Source of the DNA: Hyalangium ruber
GTDB taxonomy: Bacteria > Myxococcota > Myxococcia > Myxococcales > Myxococcaceae
Assembly: GCF_034259325.1 (NCBI RefSeq)
Contig: NZ_JAXIVS010000004.1
Coordinates: 186,001-250,000 of the forward strand
Length of the DNA stretch: 64,000 nt
Direction of reading: 5' to 3'
The notes beneath the pieces were generated by a model. It was given only the letters and a program-made list of their open reading frames with translations. It had not been told where the DNA came from and made no database searches. Shown here one piece after another: positions 40,162-48,176 of the stretch. The position numbers were made by a program, and so were the translations under genes. Each line of letters opens with the position of its first letter. Position 1 is the first letter of the stretch.

Positions 40162-40748
40162 GTGAAGAATTACACGAACCCTGTCCCCGACGCATCTTCC
40201 CCCGGGCCTCCGCTGGGTTCCCGACGCGCGGAGGTAGACTCCGGGCCATGAGCGGAGGGACGCGATGAAACGGAGAGCGCTCGTCCTGGGGGCAGTCCTG
40301 GTGGCGCTGGCGGCAGGCCTCTGGTTCCTCCTGGGGGACAGCCCCGCGGCCGAGTCCTCCCAGAAGGAAAGCGCCACGTCGAACGCGGCGCCCTCCCCTC
40401 CCCGCGTCAAGCGCGGCCCTCCGCCGCGACGCGAAGAGCCCCCGCGGGCGCCCACACCCGAGCCCTCCGCCGAAGCGCTTCCCGCGGCTGCCCTCGAAGC
40501 GGAAGAGGAGCTGCTCGGCTACGTCGTCTCGAAGCGAACGGGAGAGCCCGTGGCGCTCGCGGAGGTCATCCTCACGCCTCTGGCCGAGCAGTCCGAGTCC
40601 GAGGAGCCGCTGGAAGTCCCCGAGGAGGAAAAGCTCTTCACCACGAGCAGCGAGACGGGCGAGTTCTTCTTCACGGGGCTGACGCCGGGCCGCTACCACA
40701 TCGAGGTGCGCGCCTCGGGCTTCGTCACCAAGGTGCTGCCCTCGCTGC
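40162..40748 (+). repeat. Segmental direct duplication, copy A (promoter and 5' end of large gene)
   Basis: Starting at GTGAAGAATTACAC and running about 590 bp through the promoter and the first 160 codons of the gene at 40265, this stretch is matched by 44238-44800. The signal-anchor codons (LVALAAGLWFLLGDSPAPE-like) and the ELLGYVVSKRTGEP region are nearly identical. Confidence 0.8.
40235..40250 (+). promoter_or_regulatory. Candidate -10 box (TAGACT) with adjacent short leader ORF
   Basis: TAGACT at 40235-40240 is followed after seven bases by ATG (40248). That ATG opens a six-codon frame (MSGGTR) whose TGA overlaps the ATG of the large gene; the ribosome-binding site GGAGGG lies inside it. 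The same arrangement with GTG occurs in the duplicate at 44299-44314. Either the ATG marks the transcription start or a minimal coupled leader peptide is made. Confidence 0.45.
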
Positions 40749-42607
40749 CGGTCCCCTTTGGCGGCCGTGTCACCCTGGATCTCGGGATGGGCGGCCACCT
40801 CGAGGGACAGGTGCTCGGCGTGGATGGGCAGCCCTCGGTCGGAGCGGAGGTCCTCGCGTTCTCCGGGAGGCAGGAAGCGCGGGCCCGCACGGACGCACAA
40901 GGCGGCTTCACCCTCGAGGTGCCCACGGGCACGTACGCCATCTCCGCGCACCAGGGCGCTCACGCGGGCGAGCTGGAGCGCGAGGTGACGGTCGCCGAGC
41001 AGCAACGTGTCCAGGGCCTGCGAATCTACCTGGGCGAGGGGGCGCGGGTCTCTGGCACGGTCCTGCATGAAGATGGCACGCCCCTCCTCGGTGCCCGGGT
41101 TCAGGCCCATTCTCGCCAGGCCCTCGCCACCAGCGGGGTGGCGGGAACGGACGAGCGCGGCGCGTTCTCCATCGCGCCCCTGGCCGCGAGCACCTATGAC
41201 CTTCGGGTCCTCGTGCCCACGGGAGACAGGCTCGAGCACAAGGGCCTCTCCCTGTCCCCGGGCGAGCACGCCACGGTGACGTTCACCTACCAGCCCCGGG
41301 GCACCCTCACGGTCTGGGTGTCGGGCAAAAAGCGGGACGCGGCCGAGCCCTTGGTGAAGGTAAGTGCCCTGCCCGCCCCTGGGCGCCTCACCGGCGGCGA
41401 CGTCCAGGGCGTCTGGCACCGCTGGGATGGCTGGAAATTCGAGGGGCTGCTGCCAGGCCGATACCGGGTGGAGGCGCGGCGCGCTCCGGACCAGCCCGCC
41501 GTCGAGCAGTCCGTGCACGTCTCGGAACGTCCCCAGAGGGTCCTCCTCTTGCTGCCCGCCGAAGAGGCCGAGGACGAACCTTCCACCTTCACGGTCGAAG
41601 GCCGGGTCGTGACGCGCTCGGGAGGCCTACCGGATGCGCCCGTGCGGGTGACGGTGCATAGGATTGTGGGCGTCGGCAGGTCGAGGGAGTTCGACGCGGA
41701 CGAGCAAGGGCACTTCCGGATCGAGCTGCATCGCGGGCTGGTCCGTCCCTTGGTGCATGAGCTGACCACGAGGATGCCGCGAAGGCTCGGCTGCGAAACC
41801 AATGGAAAGCTCCGGATCACCACCGAGCAGAACCAGGAGGTGACGATCGTCCTGGAGACGAGAGCGCCTGAGCTGCGGCTCCAGGTGCAAGACGCCGAGG
41901 GGAGGCCCTTTCCGAACGCGCCCGTGATGGTGAACTTCGAGCACTCCCGTGTCGTCGGAGAGACGGATGCGCTGGGCCGCCTCGAAGTGTGCTTCCCCCC
42001 CACGACCCCCCCCCGCTTTCCCCTGATGATCCAGGCGCTGCACGCGCGGCTGGCGGCGGTGGTGGAGTACGCGAGAGGAGAATGGACTCCGGTCCGACTT
42101 CAGCCCTCGCTCACGGTGCGCGGACGGGTGGTCTCCGGGAGCGGAGCGCCCGTGCGTCGCTTTGGCGTGGCGTTCTTCTCGGAGGGACTGCCCAGGTCCG
42201 GGGTCGAGCAGGACTTCACGGGAGACCGCTTCGAGCTGCGCGAAGTGCCCTTGGGCCGGAGCAAGCTCCAGGTCGTGGATCAGGAGGGACGCGGGGCCAC
42301 GGTGTCGCTGGACCTGCGACCGGGAGCGGACGTGAACCTGGAGATCCTCGTGAGCGCGGGCGTGCCGCTCGAGGGGCGGGTGGTGGATGCCACCACCCGG
42401 CAGCCCCTGGAGGAAGTGGCCGTGAGCCTCAGCGCCACCCACCACACCGTCACGCGGAAGGATGGGCGCTTCCGCTTCCGGAACGTTTTGCCGGGAGAGT
42501 ACCTGCTCCAGCTCTCGCGAAGGGTTCGCGGGGGCGTGACGCACCCCGTGCAGCTGATGCCAGGCGAAGCCCTCGATTTGGGAGACCTTCCCTTCGCCGC
42601 GCAGTGA
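40265..42607 (+). CDS. Large exported protein with repeated carboxypeptidase regulatory-like domains
   Basis: 780 residues. An N-terminal signal anchor (VLGAVLVALAAGLWFLLG) is followed by a Pro/Ala/Glu-rich linker and then about seven beta-sandwich modules of the carboxypeptidase regulatory (CarboxypepD_reg/Cna-B) type. The module hallmark recurs: GYVVSKRTGEPVALAEV, GQVLGVDGQPSVGAEV, GTVLHEDGTPLLGARV, GRVVTRSGGLPDAPV, GRVVSGSGAPV, GRVVDATTRQPLEEVAV, each with a later ...F.f..l.PG.Y.l. strand. No enzymatic domain is present. Such proteins are surface scaffolds or adhesins in the periplasm or cell envelope. A truncated copy lies at 44329. Confidence 0.85.
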   Translation: MKRRALVLGAVLVALAAGLWFLLGDSPAAESSQKESATSNAAPSPPRVKRGPPPRREEPPRAPTPEPSAEALPAAALEAEEELLGYVVSKRTGEPVALAEVILTPLAEQSESEEPLEVPEEEKLFTTSSETGEFFFTGLTPGRYHIEVRASGFVTKVLPSLPVPFGGRVTLDLGMGGHLEGQVLGVDGQPSVGAEVLAFSGRQEARARTDAQGGFTLEVPTGTYAISAHQGAHAGELEREVTVAEQQRVQGLRIYLGEGARVSGTVLHEDGTPLLGARVQAHSRQALATSGVAGTDERGAFSIAPLAASTYDLRVLVPTGDRLEHKGLSLSPGEHATVTFTYQPRGTLTVWVSGKKRDAAEPLVKVSALPAPGRLTGGDVQGVWHRWDGWKFEGLLPGRYRVEARRAPDQPAVEQSVHVSERPQRVLLLLPAEEAEDEPSTFTVEGRVVTRSGGLPDAPVRVTVHRIVGVGRSREFDADEQGHFRIELHRGLVRPLVHELTTRMPRRLGCETNGKLRITTEQNQEVTIVLETRAPELRLQVQDAEGRPFPNAPVMVNFEHSRVVGETDALGRLEVCFPPTTPPRFPLMIQALHARLAAVVEYARGEWTPVRLQPSLTVRGRVVSGSGAPVRRFGVAFFSEGLPRSGVEQDFTGDRFELREVPLGRSKLQVVDQEGRGATVSLDLRPGADVNLEILVSAGVPLEGRVVDATTRQPLEEVAVSLSATHHTVTRKDGRFRFRNVLPGEYLLQLSRRVRGGVTHPVQLMPGEALDLGDLPFAAQ

Positions 42608-42621
42608 AGCGCCTCGCGGGA

Positions 42622-43833
42622 TTAGAAGTCCTGGATGCGGTCCACCAGGTTCGAGTGCTCCACGAACTGGTTGACGTTGCCCTGGTAGGTGGCGATGCGC
42701 CGGGTGCGCTCCAGCTCCGCCGAGTCCACCTCGTCCAGCTTGTTCCACTCGCGCAGCACCGCCTCCTCCTCGGGAGCGATGCGCTTGTTGTACTCGGCCG
42801 AGAAGTAGAACAACGCGCGGGCCACGTTGCCCTTGTGCTCATCGGGCGGCTCGAACACCTTGCGCCCCTGCGCATCCAGGCCGAACTTGGCGCCGTTCTG
42901 GCTCCACTGCACCTTCTCCACCGTGCCGAACGGGAAGCTGCCGCGCGTGGAGTTGGCCTTCGAGTCCGTGGGGAACAGGTGGTGCAGGTCGCTCTTGGCG
43001 TCGCCCGTGGCGCCCTTGGACTGCGGCCACGTGTGCTCCACGTTCATGTCCGAGCTGTTGGGGATCTTGCCGCCGGCGATCTCCCGGCCCGTGTACACGT
43101 CCCGCACCTTGCCGTTCTTCACGTCCAGCTCGGAGAAGATGATCTTCCGCGCCTCGTTGTAGCTGACCACGTCCTTGCCCGTAGACGCCTTCTTGATGGC
43201 CGCCAGCAGCGCCGCGTCGCGCAGGCCCTGGAAGGGGTCATCCGTCGGCGGAGTGGGCGGCTCCTCGCCCGTGGTGCTCGTGCCGGTCAGCTCCAGGTCC
43301 CACGCCTTCAGCGTGCCCACGTCCTGGCCTGCCTTGTCGGCCACGGTGAGCTTCCAGTCGCCCTGGGAGGACTCACCCGCGAAGGCCGACAGGTCGAACT
43401 TCGCCTTGAGGTTGTCGGTCGAGCCGCCCGCCCGGTCATGCAGGGTGAGGCTCTTGCCGGAGGGGCTGGTGAGCGTCACCACCAGGTCGCCCTGGTAGGT
43501 GTGAGGGATGTCCACGGAGACCGAGCCGCCCTTGAGCTTCAGCGCCTCGTTCACCTTCAGGGAGGACTCCACCTGGCCGTTGTCGGCGATGGCGAGGTTC
43601 GGGGTGGCGCCGGCGCGAACCGTCTGCTCCGTCGCCCGGAAGGGAGCGGGGGCGAAGCTCGAACCCAGCCGCGTCAGCATCGCCGCGTCCATGCGGGGCA
43701 GCTCGCGCTGCGCACCCGAGCGCTCGGTGGCGCGAGGGGTGGCGGAAGCGGTGGAACGGGCGGCCTCCCCCGAGAAGCTGCTCGAGAGGGGGCGGGGCTG
43801 GGTTCGCTGGAGGCTGAGGGCGTTCACATTCAA
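42622..43833 (-). CDS. Endonuclease I family nuclease with N-terminal P-domain
   Basis: 403 residues. No Sec signal peptide; residues 1-70 are Ser/Ala/Pro/Arg-rich and disordered. Residues 75-185 form a proprotein-convertase P-domain (VNEALKLKGGSVSVDIPHTYQGDLVVTLTSP, WKLTVADKAGQDVGTLKAWDLEL). Residues 200-390 are endonuclease I (EndA/NucM/Vvn type): catalytic His in MNVEHTWPQS (266-271) and the metal-binding SDLHHLFPTD, then NSTRGS. This is a non-specific DNase normally found outside the cytoplasm, so the missing signal peptide is odd; two peptidases at 51438 and 55591 have N termini of similar style. The start is TTG or the GTG six bases on. Confidence 0.86.
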   Translation of the reverse strand: MNVNALSLQRTQPRPLSSSFSGEAARSTASATPRATERSGAQRELPRMDAAMLTRLGSSFAPAPFRATEQTVRAGATPNLAIADNGQVESSLKVNEALKLKGGSVSVDIPHTYQGDLVVTLTSPSGKSLTLHDRAGGSTDNLKAKFDLSAFAGESSQGDWKLTVADKAGQDVGTLKAWDLELTGTSTTGEEPPTPPTDDPFQGLRDAALLAAIKKASTGKDVVSYNEARKIIFSELDVKNGKVRDVYTGREIAGGKIPNSSDMNVEHTWPQSKGATGDAKSDLHHLFPTDSKANSTRGSFPFGTVEKVQWSQNGAKFGLDAQGRKVFEPPDEHKGNVARALFYFSAEYNKRIAPEEEAVLREWNKLDEVDSAELERTRRIATYQGNVNQFVEHSNLVDRIQDF

Positions 43834-43908
43834 GTTATCGGCGGAAAATACCTACAGTTGCTTTCATCCCCTGACTTTTCAGTCAACCCGTCCAACCCCT
43901 TGAAATTC

Positions 43909-44235
43909 CTAGAAGATGACGCCGACACCCGCGTGGGGCAGCCAGAGCCAGCGGCGAGCTGAGCCCCCTGTTCCCCCTTGGCCCCCGACAGCGCCAGCAG
44001 GTTGGCGCCCAGCTCCACGCGGGGCCCGAAGCCCCAGAGCATGCTCGTCTTCAGGCCGAAGGCGGGTGCCACCTCCTCGGAGGAGAAGGTGCCGCCGCCC
44101 ACCCGCCCCACCCGGATCTTCTGGCAGGGAACCTCGCCCGGACTGCAGAGCGGATCCGAGTCGTCATCCACAAACCAGCAGCGCCAGCGCGAGCCAGCAC
44201 CCTACCTTGGGAATCACGGCGCGAGCGTTCACCAT
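43909..44235 (-). pseudogene. Decayed outer-membrane protein gene
   Basis: The ATG at 44235 opens a signal peptide (MVNARAVIPKVGCWLALALLVCG) that runs into TGA. One base off, the frame continues (DDDSDPLCSPGEVPCQKIRVGRVGGG...FGLKTSMLWGFGPRVELGANLLALSGAKG). After a second shift it ends in WLWLPHAGVGVIF and a stop at 43909, a C-terminal Phe beta strand typical of outer-membrane barrels. At about 100 residues in total the barrel is too short, so deletion as well as two frameshifts is likely. The start overlaps the edge of duplicated copy B. Confidence 0.62.
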
Positions 44236-44237
44236 GG

Positions 44238-44800
44238 GTGAAGAATTACACAAATTCCACCCCCGGCGCACCTCCCCGGGTCTCCCACGCGTGGGAGGTA
44301 GACTCCCCTCGGTGAGCGGAGGAACGCCATGAGTCGCAGAAGGCTCTTCACGGGCGTGGTTCTGGTGGCGCTGGCGGCAGGCCTCTGGTTCCTCCTGGGG
44401 GACAGCCCCGCGCCCGAGGCTTCCTCGCGGCGCAGCCCTCCAGCGAGCGCGACACCCGCTCCTCCCCGTCCCAAGCGACGCCCTCCGGAGCAACGCGAGG
44501 CCCCTCCGCCCGAGCTCCCCGCCGAGCCCGAGCCCGAGAGCGCACCAGAGGCGCGAGAGGAGCTGCTCGGCTACGTCGTCTCGAAGCGGACGGGAGAGCC
44601 CGTGACGCTCGCGGAGGTCATCCTGACGCCCCTGCCCGCGGCGTACGATCCCGACACCCCCCTGGAGGTCCCCGAGGAAGAGAAGCTCTTCACCACGAGC
44701 AGCGGCACGGGCGAGTTCTTCTTCACGGGGCTGGTGCCGGGCCGCTACCACATCGAGGTGCGCGCCTCGGGCTTCGTCACCAAGGTGCTGCCCTCGTTGC
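44238..44800 (+). repeat. Segmental direct duplication, copy B
   Basis: Partner of 40162-40748, in the same orientation about 4.05 kb downstream. Similarity begins at GTGAAGAATTACAC and stops abruptly after the codons for FVTKVLPSL at about 44800. The unit between the copies holds the nuclease and the broken outer-membrane protein gene, and could be lost by recombination between the copies. Confidence 0.78.
44299..44314 (+). promoter_or_regulatory. Duplicated candidate -10 box (TAGACT) with leader ORF
   Basis: TAGACT at 44299-44304 is followed after seven bases by GTG (44312), which opens a six-codon frame (VSGGTP) overlapping the ATG at 44329 through ATGA. It mirrors 40235-40250. Confidence 0.42.
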
Positions 44801-44829
44801 TTGAAGCGCCTTACTGGGCTGGAGGCTGA
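44329..44829 (+). pseudogene. Truncated copy of the carboxypeptidase-regulatory-domain gene
   Basis: 166 codons. Residues 1-155 parallel the 780-residue protein at 40265 (signal anchor, Pro/Glu linker, first module ELLGYVVSKRTGEP...ASGFVTKVLPS). The frame then runs about ten codons into unrelated sequence (LEAPYWAGG) and stops, overlapping the 3' end of the convergent repeat-protein gene. It could still be expressed, since promoter and ribosome-binding site are duplicated, giving one membrane-anchored module. Confidence 0.75.
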
Positions 44830-45191
44830 TCGCTGGAGCCTCTGACAGTAGGCGGCTGGAGGATGTAGCTGTTCACGGTGGGCAGTTGGAAGGTGTAGCT
44901 GCTCAGCGGGGGCAGTTGGAGGAGGGAGTCACCCACGAGGGGCTGCTGAAGGGCATAGCTACCGATGAGCGGCTGCTCGAGGGCGTAGCTGCCCACCATG
45001 GGCTGTTCCAAGGCGTAGCTGCCCACCATGGGCTGCCGCAGGGCATAGCTACCGATGAGCGGCTGCTCGAGGGCATAGCTACCCACCATGGGCTGCTGGA
45101 GGCTGTTGTCGGCCGGTTGCTGTGCGCTCGCCGTATTGGCTGCTCCCCAAGTCAGCACGACGGCGGTCGCTGCCAGGATTTCCTTCCGCAT
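44811..45191 (-). CDS. Exported decapeptide-repeat protein
   Basis: 126 residues. Signal peptide ending near TASA-Q, then about nine tandem repeats of ten residues with consensus QPMVGSYALE (variants QPLIGSYALR, QPLVGDSLLQ, LPTVNSYILQ). The repeats degrade toward the C terminus, and the DNA repeats with a 30 bp period. Each unit has a short hydrophobic strand (VGSYAL) bounded by a QP turn, which could stack as a beta solenoid or amyloid-like fibre; this is inference. The ATG at 45191 has AAGGAG six bases upstream; the ATG two codons earlier would touch that site. Confidence 0.75.
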   Translation of the reverse strand: MRKEILAATAVVLTWGAANTASAQQPADNSLQQPMVGSYALEQPLIGSYALRQPMVGSYALEQPMVGSYALEQPLIGSYALQQPLVGDSLLQLPPLSSYTFQLPTVNSYILQPPTVRGSSDQPPAQ

Positions 45192-45289
45192 GACCATCTC
45201 CTTCCCTTCTGAAGATGGGAGTGCGGAGCACCGGCAGCAACCGGATGGAAGCGGATGAGGCGCACCTCTGCAGCAGCCTGAGCCTCACG

Positions 45290-46405
45290 TCACAGATAGC
45301 CGTCGAGCCAGGTCAGCTGGGCATCGAGCGTCTCCGAAATCACTCGCGGTTGATCAGACGCGGAAGGCTCCGTGTAGGGGTTGCCGATCTCCTTGTGCTT
45401 CCAGCGCACCCAGCTCTGATTGTACCAGCCCCAGTTGAGGTCCGAGCCAGTCGAGGGCGGCGTGCCGGAGTACGCCGAGAAGGCTCGGATCCCTGTGAGC
45501 GGCGCCACCTCCTCGCCTCCGGCGATGTGGAAGATGTGGAGCCGCCCCTGGCGGGGGAACTGGGCTGACAGGTTCGTGGCCCAGCCGCCGTAGGCGGTAC
45601 CCCACGGCCGAACCGGGTTGTTGATCTTGTCTCCGGAGGTGCCCAGCTCTCCCTGGCTGTACTTGCACACCCCATCCAACGAGGACACGTAGAGATCGAT
45701 CCCATCGAGGCTCGGGTTGTTGCGCAGGGCCTGCGCCATGCGCATCACCAGGCAGCCTCCTCGCGAGCTGCCCGCCAGGTAGATGACGCGCGTCTCAGGC
45801 CGGACCTGGCTCTGGAGCCAATGGACGAAGCCATCGACGAGCTGCTGCTTCTTGCCGCTCTCGAAGAGGTGATCGAAGTTGTTGTCGTTCACCACCGCCA
45901 TCCACGTGGTGGCCGGGGGCAGCCAGCCCAGTGCGCGCAACTTCATCGCCAGCGAGCGCCCATCGAGCGTGACGTTGGGGCAGGAGACGGTGCCGCAGGA
46001 CGTATCCCAGTCGGAGGGCTGTCCTGTCAGCCCGCTGGTGTGGCCGCTGCTCGAGATCTTCTGTCCAGCCGACATGACCACCAGCGCGTTGCGAACAGCC
46101 GGGGCATCCACCTCGGCGATGCGGATGGGGTAGAGATCTCCGTCCGCTGCGCCCGCGGCCCTGAAGGCCTCGAGGCCCGGGGCCGCCTGATAGTTGCCGG
46201 AGGCGTCCTTGTAGACGACGCGCCGGGAGGTGACCGTCCGGGTGCTCCCGTTCGGATACGTGAGGGCGAAGGACTGCACGCCGCTGGGGTCGGTAGAGTT
46301 TTCCGGGAGCTCCGGCCCGCCACAGCCCAGCGCGATCCCCATGAGCAGGCTGAGCAGAGTGACTCGCGGGTGCGGCGTCATAGGAAAGTTCGTCCTGTCA
46401 GGCAT
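45290..46405 (-). CDS. Lipoprotein alpha/beta hydrolase-like protein
   Basis: 371 residues from the ATG at 46405, which has a strong AAGGAGGG upstream. The lipoprotein signal ends LLMGIALGC. The chain has a serine-hydrolase look: the nucleophile elbow is GSSRGG (YLAGSSRGGCLVMRMAQAL), with a later HIAGGEEVAPLTG and a C-terminal His-poor tail, so I cannot fix the full triad. Two Cys pairs (CGTVSC; C near GVCKYSQGE) may be bridged. It may act on extracellular esters or polysaccharides. I do not assign a family with confidence. Confidence 0.68.
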   Translation of the reverse strand: MPDRTNFPMTPHPRVTLLSLLMGIALGCGGPELPENSTDPSGVQSFALTYPNGSTRTVTSRRVVYKDASGNYQAAPGLEAFRAAGAADGDLYPIRIAEVDAPAVRNALVVMSAGQKISSSGHTSGLTGQPSDWDTSCGTVSCPNVTLDGRSLAMKLRALGWLPPATTWMAVVNDNNFDHLFESGKKQQLVDGFVHWLQSQVRPETRVIYLAGSSRGGCLVMRMAQALRNNPSLDGIDLYVSSLDGVCKYSQGELGTSGDKINNPVRPWGTAYGGWATNLSAQFPRQGRLHIFHIAGGEEVAPLTGIRAFSAYSGTPPSTGSDLNWGWYNQSWVRWKHKEIGNPYTEPSASDQPRVISETLDAQLTWLDGYL

Positions 46406-46506
46406 GCAGTCCCTCCTTATGCCCATCCACCGGGCTTGTGGCGCTACCTCTTCACACTAACCCAGCGCGAGGTGGTGAGCGTGCCGCCGCCGTCACCTCT
46501 GACCCC

Positions 46507-46530
46507 TGGAAGCGGCGGCAATCCAACCCG
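46507..46530 (-). other. tmRNA 3'-end-like sequence (possible attachment-site remnant)
   Basis: On the minus strand this reads CGGGTTGGATTGCCGCCGCT plus TCCA and matches 58034-58057 on the plus strand at 23 of 24 positions. It resembles the conserved 3' end of bacterial tmRNA (GGGTTCGATTCCCGCCGCC then TCCA) but is degenerate and lacks the rest of the gene. Confidence 0.4.
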
Positions 46531-46584
46531 CCGCCGTCGCATGGCGCGCCTCAGTCGCCTCGTCGCTTCGCGCGAGACCTCTAC

Positions 46585-47313
46585 TCAGCGCAGCGGCAGC
46601 TCTTGGAAGAGGATTCCGTCCAGCCCGAGGCGCTGAACGGCTTCTTTGAAGCGCTCATTGCCAACCAAGACACTTTCGAAATCGGCCAAGCGAAAAACAT
46701 CCATGTGTGTCGGCAGCGAGGCTGCATCGAGAAGGAGCTGCTCCGGGAGCTCGGATCCGTCACGCCCGCACCGAGAACAAGGCGCAAGAGGTTGGCGCAG
46801 GCATTGAGCGTGCAGCATGCCGTACGGCATGAGCTGAAGTTCCATCAACTCCGGCGGTCCATTCTTCTGCCGGAAACTCAGCTCGGGCTTACGCCCCGCC
46901 AATCCCCGAATGCCAGCCTGTTGCAGTGCCTCCATGGCCTCGCGTCGCACGAGCAGCGTCCAGGGATTCTGGAAGAAGAAAGAGCCGAAGCGCCCCCATG
47001 CCTTCCCGACCAGGGGACCGAATCGAGTTCCGGGAGGCAGAGGTGCTCCCTCGGGAGCCAGGGGGCGGATCAGCTCACGCAGCCGTTCGAACTCTTGAAG
47101 CGGTGCGGGCCTGGGCACCACGAACTCTGCCTGCTGGGGGTGTTGTGACAGGTCGACGCAGGGGTATGCCATCGCCGCGTTGGCCCATGTGGCTCCACAG
47201 CCGGGACACTTCACCCCAGGTAGGAACCACTTGGAGGCAGCACTGATCGCCCCCGTGTCGCCTGGCGCTCGGTTCTCACTCAGCTCGTAGAAGTGCATCC
47301 GATTTACGCTCAT
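46585..47313 (-). CDS. SitI6-family double-CXXCG immunity protein
   Basis: 242 residues, cytoplasmic. Two CxxCG motifs, KCPGCGATW near 36-40 and PCSRCGRDG near 180, probably bind one zinc. Sequence style (FYELSE at the start, DVFRLADFESVLVGNERF near the end) is that of the Myxococcus double-CXXCG paralogous family, in which SitI6 was shown to protect against SitA6. It lies 9 bp downstream of the frameshifted SitA6-type toxin on the same strand, in toxin-then-immunity order, and appears intact. Confidence 0.85.
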   Translation of the reverse strand: MSVNRMHFYELSENRAPGDTGAISAASKWFLPGVKCPGCGATWANAAMAYPCVDLSQHPQQAEFVVPRPAPLQEFERLRELIRPLAPEGAPLPPGTRFGPLVGKAWGRFGSFFFQNPWTLLVRREAMEALQQAGIRGLAGRKPELSFRQKNGPPELMELQLMPYGMLHAQCLRQPLAPCSRCGRDGSELPEQLLLDAASLPTHMDVFRLADFESVLVGNERFKEAVQRLGLDGILFQELPLR

Positions 47314-47322
47314 GCGACCTCA

Positions 47323-47968
47323 TCAGTAGGGCCGCATCGAGGCTCCTGTCAGATCGTACTTCACGATCAACTTGATGGCGTGCTGCCAGACCTCCTCAGG
47401 TGTCGCTTTCAGGCGGGCCTTCGTGAAGTGACGCCACTCCTCATTCCACCGCCCTCCACGTTGGCCCCCGCTGTGGATCCGAACATGGACTCCGCGAGGA
47501 ATCAGCAGCGTGTACTGGTGGATGTTGATGCCCTGCAGATGGAACCATGCGGCGAGGTCCGGGGCCTGCGGGAAGATGTGGTGCTTCACGAGACGGTCTC
47601 GCGAGAGCACGCGCTGGCTGGGTAGGGTAGGAGCGGGGTGGTTGTGCCAGCGGATGAGGAAGACAGGCTCGGCGCTTGGCCGCGGTAACCGTCCCCCTCT
47701 GCGCCACCCGCCAGGAGGCCTGAGTCCCGGCCAGTGAGCCAGCTCGATCTTGCCAGGGACAGTCTCCCCGGCCTCCATCAAGTCCCTGCAGCGGAAGAAG
47801 ACGCAGGTGTCTTCAGGAACAGAACAGCTCGAGGGTGGTGTCGTCGTGGCAGCCTTCTTCCCAGGAGACTTCCGGGGGCTCCTCCTCGCGTAGCGAGACA
47901 TGCGTGGAGGTGCAGGCCGCCAGGAGCACACCAACGAGGGCCAATGGGCGAGCGGGCCTTGTTCGCAT
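47323..47968 (-). pseudogene. Frameshifted SitA6-family toxin lipoprotein gene
   Basis: From the ATG at 47968 a good lipoprotein signal peptide (MRTRPARPLALVGVLLAAC) and about 30 acidic residues run to CHDDTTLELFCS and then TGA at 47813. The toxin body is in another frame: PEDTCVFFRCRDL..., then KHHIFPQAPDLAAWFHLQGI, IHQYTLLIP, HVRIHSGGQRGGRWNEEW and a C-terminal WQHAIKLIVKYDLTG, as in the paralogous lipoprotein family that contains SitA6. Removing one base near 47818 restores one frame of about 214 codons (LELFC-PEDTC). The toxin is thus inactive, or the base is a sequencing error, or the shift is translational. TAGACT lies 8 bases before the ATG. Confidence 0.82.
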
Positions 47969-47982
47969 GGTGGTGGAGTCTA
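47968..47982 (-). promoter_or_regulatory. Candidate -10 box (TAGACT) of the SitA6-type gene
   Basis: On the minus strand TAGACT (47982-47977) is followed by eight bases and the ATG, the spacing expected of a leaderless message; no good ribosome-binding site precedes the ATG. The hexamer is the same as at 40235 and 44299. Confidence 0.4.
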
Positions 47983-48176
47983 CTGGCTCCTAAGTGATGG
48001 TGAGCACCGTGCTACCCACTGCCCTACCGTCCCACCCTACACGTCCTGCCACATTGCAGAGGACCGCATCGGCACGGCGCTTCCAGAGCAGGCCTAATTA
48101 GAGGGTACAGGCCTGCACAAGCCGCCCTCCCATGAGGAGGCGGCAGGCGACAGGCCACTGCTGCTGCAGACTCAAC

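Noticed and set aside
44811-45120. CRISPR array
   Set aside because: The 30 bp periodicity is a coding tandem repeat without unique spacers, in frame after a signal peptide.
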